A DNA stretch of 64,000 nucleotides from Fonsecaea monophora (lineage: Eukaryota > Ascomycota > Eurotiomycetes > Chaetothyriales > Herpotrichiellaceae), in assembly GCF_001642475.1 (NCBI RefSeq), contig NW_019173975.1, forward strand, positions 124,001 to 188,000. Direction: 5' to 3'. Positions 1-11,245 of the stretch are shown here, piece after piece; position 1 is the first letter of the stretch, and the number at the start of each line of letters is the position of its first letter. The notes beneath the pieces are model-generated. The model was not told the origin of the DNA. It worked only from the letters and a program-made list of their open reading frames with translations, and made no database searches. The translations under genes and the position numbers were made by a program.

Positions 1-109
1 GATGAGACCAGGGATCGCTAAATTGCGGTGTTGTATGCATGTTGGGATACATGTGATCGTAAGTTATGCCGCCGTAGTGTCGACCTTGGTTGTCAATGAC
101 CATCGTCAT
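1..109 (-). CDS. N-terminal fragment of an unidentified protein, cut by the window edge
   Basis: From the first ATG at 109, read on the minus strand, an open frame runs off the left edge. It gives 36 residues rich in His, Tyr, Met and Asn, beginning MTMVIDNQGRHYGG and ending near QFSDPWSH. This composition resembles the disordered N-termini of fungal transcription regulators rather than random translation, but I recognise no domain. The upstream flank is about 7 kb without another convincing gene, as is common for fungal developmental regulators with long 5' leaders. That link is inference. An alternative is that this is a chance open frame or an internal exon. Confidence 0.45.
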   Translation of the reverse strand, partial: MTMVIDNQGRHYGGITYDHMYPNMHTTPQFSDPWSH

Positions 110-2171
110 GGAGCCGGTGTTTGCAAGAGCGAAGGCAGCAAGTGTGAAGCGTGGTGATTCTTAAGATCGAAAGGATTCTCTCTGCTGTTTGTTGCTGGTC
201 GCAACGAATGCGCAAGTCACCAACACAGGCCCAGGTTTGAAGTCTGGTTCCTGAGAGAGAAGATGTGGAAGACGATCCAACTTTCCCAGAGGGGATCGGC
301 GACTGTTATGTAGCTTCTTGTGTGGAGAATCTGGAGGTGGCCCGACTACCAATGGTAGGTCCCCAGTCAAAGGATGTTGATCTTTTGCTTGAGTGGTCGA
401 TAGTGGCAAGGAGCAGTGCCTCCTTGATATCGATAGCTGTGCTTTGTCGTGGTTGTATCCTTCTTCAACCAATTCGGCGAGCGGCAGATCGACGGGATTG
501 GCTGAGGTAAAATGGTTGTGATGTCGTGTCAAGAAGCAGCAAATGGTGCCTTTTAACCATACAAAGTCTGTCCCAGGGTGGAAAACTGTGTATTGAATAA
601 GTCTTCCACTTCGGAGATTCGACGTGTCGCGGTGGGTGGAATGGATATCTCCTTTTTTTACTCTTTGATGTCGACGCGGTAGTCGCGGTTGTTCAATACT
701 TGGGGAGAGCGTGTGTCTTGTCTCAGGTCGCGGAATGTTAAGAGTAGATGAGGTCTTTTGAGGTTTCAGAGAACAAGGTTCTCTCACGCAAAAGGGTGGG
801 GAAAAGTCAGGGTAGATAAGTTGTTTTGGAAGCACCGAAGTTGACCGTGGACTTTCTCTGAGCAAGAGGTTACGTCGGTGGAGGTGACCCTTCTCTTCTG
901 CGCAGCGCTGGCTAGCAGTTCTTGGGGCAACTGGCATCATCACAATTGTCGATTTACCCTTGACCTCTGGCCTTTCCGCCCTCTTCTTTCTCTCACCCTT
1001 GTGCTTGGGCTCGTTTCTTGATGCAGGGTGCTTAGCTCGAAGGCTTGTTGGATGGCGTTTCTAGTGGAGAATCCGAAAGCCAAATTGACTGGCGGAGGAA
1101 GCCCTGGCAAGCCAGCCCGGAGGTTGGATGAAATCAGTGGGGTGGGAATGGAAGGGATAGGGAGGGGGAAAGGCGCACCTTCCTTGGCTACACGGAAACT
1201 TGAACCTGGGAAGCAGGACGCTCTTGGGAGCGACAAGGATCCCAGGGTTTGACTACTGTGTGGCCTAAAAGAGTGGGGAGGAAGGCAATCGACCCTCTCT
1301 GGCCTTCATCAGTTGCGGGTGTCGGTGAGAGATGATTGGATCAAGTCGGCTGTCTCGAATAGGATGAACTTGTGTGGGTGCGCGAGCCCCGGTCGACGAG
1401 TAAGTGGAGGTAGGATCCCTGTCCATGCCCTACTCGTAGAGATGAGGCTTAGGACAAGAGCAGAGACCAGGATCATGACGATCGATGCAGGTGGTGGGTA
1501 GCTAAACCGAAGTAGACGAGTGGATCTCTGTCTTCATGCCAGATTAGAAGATGGTGGCTTGTTTTTGCCAGCCCAAAATTCCTGTCGCGGCGGGAGACAA
1601 GGATGTTGGTTCATGATAGGAATGCCCGTGGTGTCATCAGAGCAAGACAAAGACAAAAAAAAGTTAGCAGTCTGTTGGAATTAAGGAGAGAAGTAAAAGA
1701 CAGCAAGAAGAGATTATTGCCAAAGGTAAAGTGGTTACCATGGTCAACGAAGACTCTTTTTATCAAAACATACACGAAAAACAAACACAGAACCACAGCT
1801 TGGGACGCGGGCGACTGACTAGGTACGGTTCCTCTGGTCTGTTGCGGCAAAATAGCAAGCAGCAGGTAGGTACGAGTAGGCTGTAAGCAGGATTTCCCCT
1901 CCTTCTCCTCCACCTCCACCATCACCATCACCGTCACACCCAACCAACAACTTCACCCTTGTTGTGCCCTTCCCCAAGGGTACCTAAGGTACGAATCGGT
2001 AGAAAGCCTCTGGTACGCAGTGGATATCCGGTCAGCGGTACCAGAGAAGAGTCCTTTGAAGCTTGGGGGTCAAGAGCCGGGTGGCGTCTGTGCTGCAGCC
2101 ATCCCGTTGTCTTTAGTGCTCTTAGCGGCCCTGGAGCGGGCCCTTTTCCCCCTTTGGAGCTTGGGTGCTTG

Positions 2172-2197
2172 GGCTTTGCTACCCAGAGAGCAAAGCC
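2172..2197. repeat. Perfect 9-bp inverted repeat (hairpin)
   Basis: GGCTTTGCT (2172-2180) and AGCAAAGCC (2189-2197) are exact reverse complements separated by 8 nt. It lies in the gene-poor left flank. It could form a short RNA hairpin if the region is transcribed as a leader, but a chance occurrence is possible. Confidence 0.5.
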
Positions 2198-3431
2198 TGA
2201 GAGGCGAAAAAGGGCTGCCGACGTCCACACCTTCGTTGATTGACGGAAAGTGGCCGGACTGGGCATAGAACAAAAACAGTCAAGAGCCCTCCCACTACTG
2301 CACTCCATTGATGCTGCCCGGAGTATTCCTTGATGTGTACCTATACTGATACTAGACTAGTAGCTGGCTGTACCATTAGCTGGTTGTAAGAAAGAAAAGG
2401 GTATATGAGTTCTGGGGAGGAGAGATCCGGTCATCCAGGGACTTCTGAAGTAGTACTGTAGAATAATACATTCAAGGGTCAAGGCAGACTTGGAAGACGG
2501 AGTACTGCGCTCCTCCGAACGTATGTTTGTACTATACCGAGTACATGCAGATACCTTTTGGTTTTCTGCTTCCCTAGTTCCAATTGAAATGCGGTGTGCC
2601 CAGTTCAGTCTGTCCAGTCTATGAGGGGGTGAAAAAATAGGGTAAAGCATCTTTCGTCAAGCCCAAGCCCCCAAGCCAAACCCAAACTAGCACTCAACAA
2701 GTAGTTGATGGTTACCTAGCAGTGCCGAGTATTCGTCCCCTCCCCTAAAATGCGCCCCTCCTACTGTCGCCATTAGGTACCCGGTCTCTTTCCTAAGTGC
2801 CCCCGTTCATGCAAGATGTAGCAACTCTCGCCCGGACAGCGGCACAGAGGTTCCTCATCTCCCCAGCCGGTGGCTTGCTCCTCCAACCAATGCCCACTCG
2901 TCAGGCCAGTACTAAGAACAGGAAGGAGTGCGATAGGGAACCTCTACCTACCTACCTATGTAGTATCTAGCTACGCGGAGGTCCAAGTGAGAAACCCCAA
3001 ACGCCTCCCATTCAAGCCCTTTCCCTCCAGGTCATAGTCCCCCAGTGTCGGATTGTTTCTTTTGGCCCAACCTCACCCAAACAGATCCCCGTTGCCAACC
3101 GTTGGTCACTCCTTTTGGACTCCCCTCGGCTTTGACCAGAGTCTAATTCACCTTTGAAGTGATGCGACTTTGCTAGCCATGGTGTTTATCCTCAGTTGGG
3201 TTGTGCCCTTGTGTCCACTGCCCACTCGCCCAGCACTCATCGCATCGCCCCTCTTCCCCCTCCTCAAAAAACCTTGAACCCGCCAACCCCTTTAATCGTC
3301 CAATGGACTTGATGCCCTTCAATCTTGTCGCCTGCAGGGATCTGATCGCAGTGCCTCCTGTGCCCGTGCTCCCGCCCTCCTTTACGAGCGCCACTGACGA
3401 TATCTGTCATGCAAGTTCCCCCTCTAGAGCT

Positions 3432-3448
3432 AGGGGTGTTCCACCCCT
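3432..3448. repeat. Perfect 7-bp inverted repeat with 3-nt loop
   Basis: AGGGGTG (3432-3438) pairs with CACCCCT (3442-3448) around a TTC loop. A GTACGAGTAC sequence follows at 3455-3464. Function unknown; it is a small structure in noncoding DNA. Confidence 0.4.
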
Positions 3449-6400
3449 CGTAGGGTACGAGTACACCACCTCTCCGCCTTTCCTGCTACGACCAAGGCTT
3501 TTGTCCAGGAGCTTGTCAGGCTAACGAAAGAACCAATCGAACACTCTAGTCTCCATTGGTGGGTTACTCTTCTTCCACCATCTCAGAAACATTGATATCA
3601 TGTCCATTGGCAACGAGTAGTACCTGCATATCCACAACAGTACCTTCGTTTGAGTATCGTGCTGTGCATTACCGCCTAGGCTTTGTGCCGACTTCCGGGT
3701 GCCAGTTGAGATGGTCAAGTATTCGTTTTCACAAGGACTGTGCATTATTGAATGGTGAGGGGGGCAATTCCATGTCGTCGTTAGCCTCGCCTCGTCTCGC
3801 ATTGATAGCGAATGCATGTAGTCCTCGGAGAATAAGTCTGAACTCCATTGTGCTGATCTGTCTTTCTGCCGGAGTTTTTAGCGACACATGTGCTTCACGT
3901 GAATGAAACTTGTGCTGATCCCGCCCCAAACTTCTGTTTTCCAGACGCAATTTTGGAATGCGTCAGTGAACAACCCTCAAGGCGTTCTGTGTGTATCAAT
4001 CCAGGCGTGTTGGTTCGTCGTCGCCTCGCCGAAGATGGGCAGCTGTCCTAAATTGATTGTGGAGTGCATGCTCGTCCACGTACCCATGTAGCGTCGCCCC
4101 AACACCCAAACGCTTCATTTCAGGTTATTGCGAGGGTACGCATCCCTGTAACAATCCAGCGGATCCATGTCGACGGCGGTCGGTGCTGTTGTACCCAAAT
4201 GGCACGCCCAGTCGGATTCGTCGCCACCAGCTGGACCCCAGATCTCAGGCGTTGCCTCAGCCTGCTCGTTCTGAAAGGACCGCCGAATAGCTGGTCAAGT
4301 TTCAGAGATGCTGGTCCTCGTCGCAAGCAGTCCCTGCAGACACGTACTGCAAATACCCCTACCACCTCATACGTAAAACTTCTGAATGCCGACGCAGGGT
4401 CCACGAAACTTGGCAATGGTTGTGGCCATTTGCAGACCCAGCATGACGTCTTTGTGGAAGGGCTTACAAGGAGTTGACTGCGGACCTTGTCCCTCGAATT
4501 AGCCCTATGTTTTGGCCCAATTTCTTACTCGTATGCCCTGTTGCTTCGAACCAGTGGTAGATACTCCGTAGCCTTAGTGCTCTCTCCCTTTTGCCAAAGA
4601 TTGCGCTTATCCTTTCGGTCTTTCACTGTTCACACTCCGGCACAAATGAACAGTCGGCGCTAAGGACGCAGCCTCTCCACTACCTCTACCGGAGATTTCC
4701 TGGATTCCTTTAATGAGGCGTCGGCAAGGACCAGTGGGACCATAACCTGAAACGACGCCATGGCGTCTTAGGCGGCTACCTCCTCTTAGCCTGTCAGGAT
4801 GCCCTGTCCCATTTGCGACAATCACGACAGCCGGGCAGCGGGTGGCGCTCGTCCTCGCCGAGTCAGAAGCCCTGCGTCCTCAACCTAGCAGCTTCTTTTT
4901 CTCAACGTCATGCAGCCTATTCTAGAGGGGGTGGGAGGAGAGGTGTTATTGGTTTAGACAAGGACGACTCTGGTAAGGCATCAGGCTTTGGTCGAGTCCC
5001 TGAACCAGGCGGGGAAGGGTCTTTTGAGATCAGTGTCACCATCAATAGCAACAAATTGGAATACCGACCTCAAGGAACGATGATGCAATTCGGGCTTACA
5101 CAGAACCTGTTTTTTGAGGAGTCTCCTGTCACGAGTTACCGTGGGCAGAGAATAATATCGAGCCATAACAAAGCCGGCAAGCATGCCCACCGAACAGAGT
5201 GGTGGGGGCAAATATTCTCAGTCGTTGGTTGGTCTTTGGATCAGAGACCAGCAGTCCCGACGTGCGGATGCTAAAGGTTTCTCGGGTTGCGGGTTGAAGG
5301 TGATTCAATGCGTGACTGGAACTTGGTACGCAGTGATGGAATCTGCGGTTGGTAGTGCCAAAAACGCCACTTTTGCTTTTGGTGATAGTTTCAGAGCGGA
5401 CACCCCGTGTCAGATGCCCACTGTTTGGCTGCTGGATCGATTTGGCGAGATAAACCTCGATTTTTCTTTTGACTCTGCATCCTCATTTCGCACCAGATGG
5501 AGACCGTCAGAGCTTGCTAGCAGGTCTCGCAAGGCCCAAAGAGTCTAGAGACTTTCCAAAGCCGCAGGACGACTCTTCTCTAGACCCAAAGAAGAACGCC
5601 CCCCAACTCCATCTCCGCTCCCAGAACTCTGCATCGGTACTTGCAGGTGCTTCCTCTCCAGCTCCGCTCCAAGCCGCAAAACTCTGAAGTTCGGGGAGGC
5701 TAAATACGCGAACCAGCGTCCCAAGGAGGCATAGCATCTGACCGAAATGGATTTGTTTTTGAAGAGCTGAAGACAACCACGGCGGTCAGATGCAACCCCT
5801 TTCGTCCTCGGTATCTCTGTCTAGGATCCGGACCACGGGCGCATCATGAAATTTGTTTTCCTCGCGGCACATGGCCTTCCTTCCCGCTTTCGAGACGACT
5901 GCTTGTGCGCCTGTGCGATGGGCAGAGAGGAGTGTTGTGTTGTATTTGAGATGCCTAGCTTTGAAGAGAAAACTCGAAAACCAAGCAACCATTGAAGATC
6001 TTGCAGACGCCACATCTCATCTGCAATTCTGTGTTCGTCAACAACATCGAGCGGCCTTCGATCCTGAGCAGACGTCCCATCACAGTTGCTCCCTGCAGGA
6101 TCAAATTTCGGTACCGCTTCTTCTATCATCACATTTTACGTATTCAGCAACCGCCATCTTAGAAACTAACCCGATACATTGAGGACTGGACTGCGCAATG
6201 ATCTCCTTGTTCGCAGGCCCAGGAGTCTGAGCAGAAAACAACCGAGCGTGGATGCGCTACGTCCTCGCTTTCTCTAGTGTCTCAAGCGCTTACCAAATTT
6301 ATTTTCCGAATCAATAAATGAGACAATTCCATCCGACCAGGGTGTCCAAGGGAAATTGAGCCCCTGGTTTCGAACGCGTCGACTATGGAGCATAACTAGA

Positions 6401-7073
6401 GCCTTGCGGCATGTCTCATGTAGCGAGCCTTACGCAGGACTCAGCAATAGCGCAAAGAACATTCGAAGAAAGGAGATCAAGCGTGCTCGAAAAGTTCACG
6501 TACACGAGTTTAGCTAGCACCTCAAGGTCAACAAAGCCAAGCTTCAGATAACCAGTAGAACGAGAACTCGACTGTGATCTTCGGAGACAGGCTCGACCCA
6601 AAGGGGTGCCAACAAGGTATGTGAGCGTGCCCAGGAGGTGCGAGTGGATTTCTGCCAACATGGCTACTCTATCCGCGGGTAGTCCACTTGGTTGACCCAG
6701 GTTCTGCCTTTCCACGCTCCCAGCAAAATGCAATCGCGTATGAGGCGAAAGATACAGCCGATTGATACTTTGAGGAAAAAGCTGATCAATCCACCCTTTT
6801 TGGTGAGGTTTCCATGAAGACAACTGATCTTCAAGTCATCGCATCTGCAACACGTGCTGGACCCTTCAGAGATCTTTTGCGAGAGGTAGACATGGGTATC
6901 AATCGCGGCCCGAGGCTGATCTGACGATCACGATCGACGAGGCTGTTACCCATTGCCCCATAAGAATGACAGACAAGGCTGAAAGCATCCAACGACGTCT
7001 ATAAAGAGGGCAAGATTCAACAGCGCCGTTTTAATAACCTCCGCTCCATGTGAGAAGAAATAGGGACTCTGCT

Positions 7074-8489
7074 CTAACGTATCCTCTTGAGCTTTTCGGT
7101 CTGGAAATGAAGACGATCGTCGAAACGGTCACTCTGTGGCAGGGTCAGCGAAATGGGGTCAGGCGTGGGATCAAGGGACAAACGCACCTTCTCTGCAATG
7201 GTGGTGATTAGGGTATTCTGGGCCTCGACTTCTTCTCCTGTGGCTCGAGCGAGGAGATTAAGACGTTTGGCCGCCCCGGAGAGCTCATCCAGGTTCCGGT
7301 CGATCTCATTCTCCATGCCCTCATCCTCGCTGTCGGCCTCGAATTGGTACTTGGCCCTTTCAGCTAGATTTGTTTTCGTCGTACCAACCGCTGAAGCATC
7401 GTCCAAACCCTTGAAATTTTGATTCATACGTTGGGTGCTTCTGAAAGCAGCCTCTCGGGTAGCCTCACGTGCCTCTCTTTCAGCATGATGCCGGTCCATG
7501 ATCTGTTCATCCCGGCGCGCACGTCTGTCCTTGGCTGTAAAGGGATTGTTGACATGGACTGCAAACATGCTCCGGTTCAATGTCTTGAGCTCTTTGGTCT
7601 TGTCCTCGGCGATGTTGATATAGTTGTTGCCGAGATCAAGATTCCGATCTGTGTTGTGCATTCTCTCACCTTGTGCACCGAGTCTAGCCAGAGTATTCCG
7701 CCCCATCTCCTCAGCTTGAGCAGCAATCCGAAGGGCGTTTCTGGTAGATGCCACATCTTGTTGTTTCATGAACTTGATGTCTTGTTTGAGAGCATTGATA
7801 TCCTCTTCCTCCTCTTCCTCTGCGGTCAATTGACGGTCACCATATGCTCCGAAGCTGCGGTCACCAGCATCAGCACCACCAGAGTTGTATTCATACTCAG
7901 GAGGGCCACTGTTTGGATTTTGCTGCTTCTGTTCCAGCCTTTCTCGTGCTCCGCCGAACAACTCATCGCGGTTGTTGTCGTTGTCGTAGAGAGAGGAGGA
8001 ACCCAACCCTCCATACCCCCCCTGCCGTGAGGTTCCACTAGGCTGTTGAATGCTTGCGTATGGGTTGCCACCAGGGGCACCGCCTCCATAACCGTTCTGG
8101 TTCCCGAATTTGTCTGCCCCATAACCACTACCTCCCCCATACCCGCCTTGGGCAGGACCGTATTTATTGTCTCCTCCAAAACTACCTGATGACTGATTGC
8201 CGTATGCGTTATCCCTTCCATATGGTGGCCGCTGTTGACCAGGACCGGGCAAGCCACTGGGCTTACCAGAGCCTGAGGGGGCTCCTTGACCTGAGGGAGG
8301 TATAACTCCAGCGCTCATCTTAGCCTTTGTGTAGGGATCCGGAGGAATGGCTGGCTGTGCATAGGGGTTTGTGGAGGCATAAGGGTTCTGGGAAGGGGCA
8401 GGAGATTTGCTCTTGGATCTGGAGCCGAACAGGGCAAGTCTGCTGGAATCATCGTCGTCGTCGCCATTGCGAAGGCTGAATTTACCCAT
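7074..8489 (-). CDS. sec9: Sec9, plasma-membrane t-SNARE of the SNAP-25 family
   Basis: Qbc-SNARE that contributes two helices to the exocytic SNARE complex with Sso-type syntaxins and Snc-type VAMPs at the plasma membrane. The N-terminal half is disordered and rich in Gly, Tyr, Gln, Ser and Pro. An acidic stretch (EEEEEEDIN) precedes the first SNARE helix, which includes ALRIAAQAEEMGRNTLARLG. The second helix follows an acidic linker and contains GEEVEAQNTL, where the Gln is the expected zero-layer residue. The open frame is 471 codons, but 7134-7187 is best read as an in-frame 54-nt intron (GTGCGT...CCACAG). Removing it joins TTIAEK to SDRFDDR, restores the family helix and gives 453 aa. 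As in the family, there is no transmembrane segment. Start ATG at 8489. Divergent from vps33. Confidence 0.93.
   Translation of the reverse strand: MGKFSLRNGDDDDDSSRLALFGSRSKSKSPAPSQNPYASTNPYAQPAIPPDPYTKAKMSAGVIPPSGQGAPSGSGKPSGLPGPGQQRPPYGRDNAYGNQSSGSFGGDNKYGPAQGGYGGGSGYGADKFGNQNGYGGGAPGGNPYASIQQPSGTSRQGGYGGLGSSSLYDNDNNRDELFGGARERLEQKQQNPNSGPPEYEYNSGGADAGDRSFGAYGDRQLTAEEEEEEDINALKQDIKFMKQQDVASTRNALRIAAQAEEMGRNTLARLGAQGERMHNTDRNLDLGNNYINIAEDKTKELKTLNRSMFAVHVNNPFTAKDRRARRDEQIMDRHHAEREAREATREAAFRSTQRMNQNFKGLDDASAVGTTKTNLAERAKYQFEADSEDEGMENEIDRNLDELSGAAKRLNLLARATGEEVEAQNTLITTIAEKVRLSLDPTPDPISLTLPQSDRFDDRLHFQTEKLKRIR
7134..7187 (-). other. In-frame 54-nt intron inside the second SNARE helix of sec9
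   Basis: GTGCGT donor and CCACAG acceptor on the minus strand. The length is a multiple of three and it contains no stop codon, so retention would add 18 residues (VRLSLDPTPDPISLTLPQ), four of them proline, ten residues after the zero-layer Gln. Family alignment favours splicing. Confidence 0.85.
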
Positions 8490-8930
8490 GTCTGTGGAAT
8501 GTCGAGTAACCAGGAAGAGCGAGAAACGAGAGGCAAAGAGGTGTAGAAATGAATCAGCGGACGGAGACCCTTAATAAGGAGAGGACAATACGCAGAGTCT
8601 TTCTGAGGCTGATATAGGATCTTGAGCTGAAACAGGCGGACGTGGCAGGATGGGCAGTGCACCCTCCCTCAGATGGATGGCGGTCTCGACCCCAAATCCA
8701 ACTAAACCGCAGTAGCCCACGGATTCTGGTCTCACTGCGCCGGCGGGGTGCCTCGTCCAATAGAATTGCGTTGTCCCCCTCAGGGTCTTGGCTGGTTTGT
8801 CCCCAGCTCAAACCCTTTTCCGAGTAAAGCGCGTCTCATGAAACTCATCAATATGATCTTAGCCCAGCTGAGCAGATTGCAAGAACTTGTTACCAGCCAT
8901 GAGATAATGCACAGATTCTAAGAAAGGCCA
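8490..8930. promoter_or_regulatory. Divergent promoter between sec9 and vps33
   Basis: These 441 bp separate the two start codons and must hold both 5' leaders and promoters. I see no clear TATA box. Short open frames in it are antisense or leader shadows. Confidence 0.6.
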
Positions 8931-11226
8931 ATGGCCCCCAACATAGACAAAGAGGCGGAGCATCTCCGGAACAAAGCCAGAAAGGAGCTCCTCGGATTGC
9001 TTGAAGGCGTGAGTAAGGAAGCTACCGTTCGTCGTTGTCCTTGTCCATACTAACTCTGCATCAGGTCCGCGGCAAGAAGAACTTGGTCATAGGAAAGGAT
9101 CTTACTGGACTGCTTAGCCTGTTCATTCAATTCCCGACGCTCAAGGAGTATGGTGTGGACAAAGTCTTCGAGCTCGAAAATGGCAACACCGACTCTTCAC
9201 AGAGGAACGTCGTCTATCTTGTTCATGGAGAGAAGGCCAGCCTGGTCCAGGCTGTCGCAGGTGCGTCTTGAAGTGTCTGCCATTTCTACCTACGGGACTT
9301 ACAAGGAGACTGCGTGGATCATTTCCTCTGTGCCTTGCTGTCAGTCTAGCTCCCAATATCGACACGGTTTAAACCATAATCGCATTGCCTCTATTGAAAA
9401 ATCCTCTTCATTCGATCTTGTGACAGAGGATAACGGCACCTGCTGACACCATGTAAAACAGAGCAAATCAAGAAGCTCCAGAGAAATGGATCTGTCGAGC
9501 ACGAAATCTCCGTGTGCTGGGTGCCGAGAAGGACTCTGGTGTCGAACAGAATCCTAGAGGACGAGGGCATACTGGGGGATGTCAATGTGTCGGAGCTTCC
9601 CATATACTTCCTCCCCTTGGAAGACGACATGTTCTCACTGGAGATGGAGGACGCATTTAATGATTTATACCTAGTATGTCCCCATGTTCCGACAGGACAA
9701 TCCTTTTGTTTCTCACAGTGTCACAGCGACGCGATCCTTCCCCTCTGTACCTGGCCTCGAAAGCCTTGATGCAGATTCAACAACGACATGGTTTGTTTCC
9801 ACGGATTTTGGGCAAAGGAGATAACGCCAAAAAGCTTGCAAACCTCCTCCTCCGAGGACGAAAGGAGCTTGACGCGGACGAAGCCGCGACCCAGTACACC
9901 ACCATGCCGAGCACCTCAATCGAGCAGCTGATCATAATCGATCGAGAGGTCGATTTCGCCACTGTCTTGTTGACCCAACTGACCTACGAAGGCTTGATTG
10001 ATGAACTGGTCGGTATAAAGCACAATCGTGCGGAAGTGGACTCGGCCATTATCGGCGCAGCTCCTCAGCAGCGATCACAGATTGATTCTTCCTCGACATC
10101 TCCGGCCCCTGCCGTCCGTCAAGGTCTCAAACGCAGGATCCAGCTAGACTCATCCGACTCGCTGTATGAACAGTTGCGCTCCTCCAACTTCGCCCTGATT
10201 GGACCTCATCTGAACAAAATAGCGAGACGACTAGAATCAGACTACGAAGGTCGCCATGCCGCTCGCGGCATCAACGAGTTGAGAGACTTCGTCAACAAGC
10301 TACCAGGTTTCCAACAGGAGCACCAGTCATTGGCTATTCACACTAATCTCGCAGACGACATGAGCAAGTATACTCGCTCCGAAGCCTTTAACCGCGAGCT
10401 AGAAGTACAGCAGAATATCGCAGCGGGAACAGACCCAATCTACCAACACGATACTATCGAGGAGCTGATCGCCCGCGATACTCCCTTATCTTCTGTCCTC
10501 CGACTTCTCTGTCTCGAGTCAGCAATAGCTGGGGGTCTGCGCTCGAAGGACTTGGAGTCTTTTCGGCGGCAGATCTTGCACGCCTACGGCTTCCAGCATC
10601 TCCTAACTTTAGATAAGCTGCAAGCCATGGAACTTCTGCAGCCTCGCTCGTCCAGCTCGGCTCTGCTCCTCCCAGTCGGTGGCGGAGGGCCCTCGTCAGA
10701 AAAAGGCACAAAAACAAACTATGGCTATCTCCGCAAGGAGCTGAGGTTGATTGTTGATGAGTACAACGAACAGGACCCCGAAGATATTGCATACGTGTAT
10801 TCCGGCTACGCTCCCCTGAGCATACGCATTGTGCAATGCATCTTACAGAAACAATATCTTCAAACTCTACACAAGTCGCCGTTGCCCCTTACGTCTTCTA
10901 GTACAGGATGGACGGGCTTCGAAGACATGCTGAAGTCTGCAAGGGGACCAACATTTAATCTTGCGCAGAAACCTGCCGATGAGAAGGCATCGCGGGCGAA
11001 AGCTGCGCTTGCGGGCACGGGCAATTGGAAGACTATCTTTGTCATGTTTGTGGGAGGTATCACCTTCACGGAAATTGCAGCGTTGAGATTCATCGGACGC
11101 AAGTTGGTTGAGTCGGGGCAGAGGAAGAAGATCGTCATTTGCACCACTGGCATTATTAGTGGGAGGAGTATTATGGAAGGCGTCATCGAGAAATCCCATC
11201 TGGGCTCAGGGGTCGTCGCAGCCTGA
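8931..11226 (+). CDS. vps33: Vps33, SM-family subunit of the HOPS/CORVET tethers
   Basis: Sec1/Munc18-family protein that chaperones SNARE assembly at endosomes and the vacuole as the core SM subunit of HOPS and CORVET. Exons 8931-9008, 9065-9260, 9462-9673 and 9727-11226 give 661 aa, close to the family length. Diagnostic blocks are GKKNLVIGKDLTGLLSLF near residue 30, the first-domain strand with VYLVHGEK, IIIDREVDFATVLLTQLTYE after residue 220, and the C-terminal FVGGITFTEIAALRFIG. The second intron (201 nt) is longer than the others (56 and 53 nt). The first ATG is taken, and all junctions keep frame. It is divergent from sec9, and its stop lies only 19 bp from the stop of the convergent gene downstream. 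Confidence 0.95.
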
Positions 11227-11245
11227 ACCACAATCTGTGGCAGCC

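Larger units (their letters stand above)
110..7073. other. Gene-poor region of about 7 kb
   Basis: No frame here carries a domain I recognise, and no chain of exons with convincing splice sites emerges. Open frames of 60-260 codons exist on both strands, but they overlap each other, often begin at non-ATG codons and are low in complexity. The stretch holds CTAC-type short repeats near 2946, two small perfect hairpins (listed separately) and pyrimidine-rich tracts. It could be the promoter and long leader of the gene at 1-109, or hold a noncoding transcript. A lineage-specific gene cannot be excluded. Confidence 0.6.

Noticed and set aside
161..943. 260-codon open frame on the minus strand
   Set aside because: Begins at a non-ATG codon, has Ser/Pro/Arg/His-rich noise-like composition and no domain. 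Likely leader or promoter DNA of the gene at 1-109.
3521..4477. Series of overlapping frames on both strands near 3.5-4.5 kb suggesting a degenerate gene
   Set aside because: No domain or transposon motif could be recognised, and stops interrupt every candidate chain.
6416..6823. 135-codon minus-strand open frame with some protein-like stretches
   Set aside because: No ATG at its start, no family recognised and no supporting splice partner. It could be part of a lineage-specific gene but is not supportable.
7419..8030. 203-codon plus-strand frame across sec9
   Set aside because: Antisense shadow of the sec9 coding sequence; Ile/Leu/Val-rich translation of helical codons on the opposite strand.
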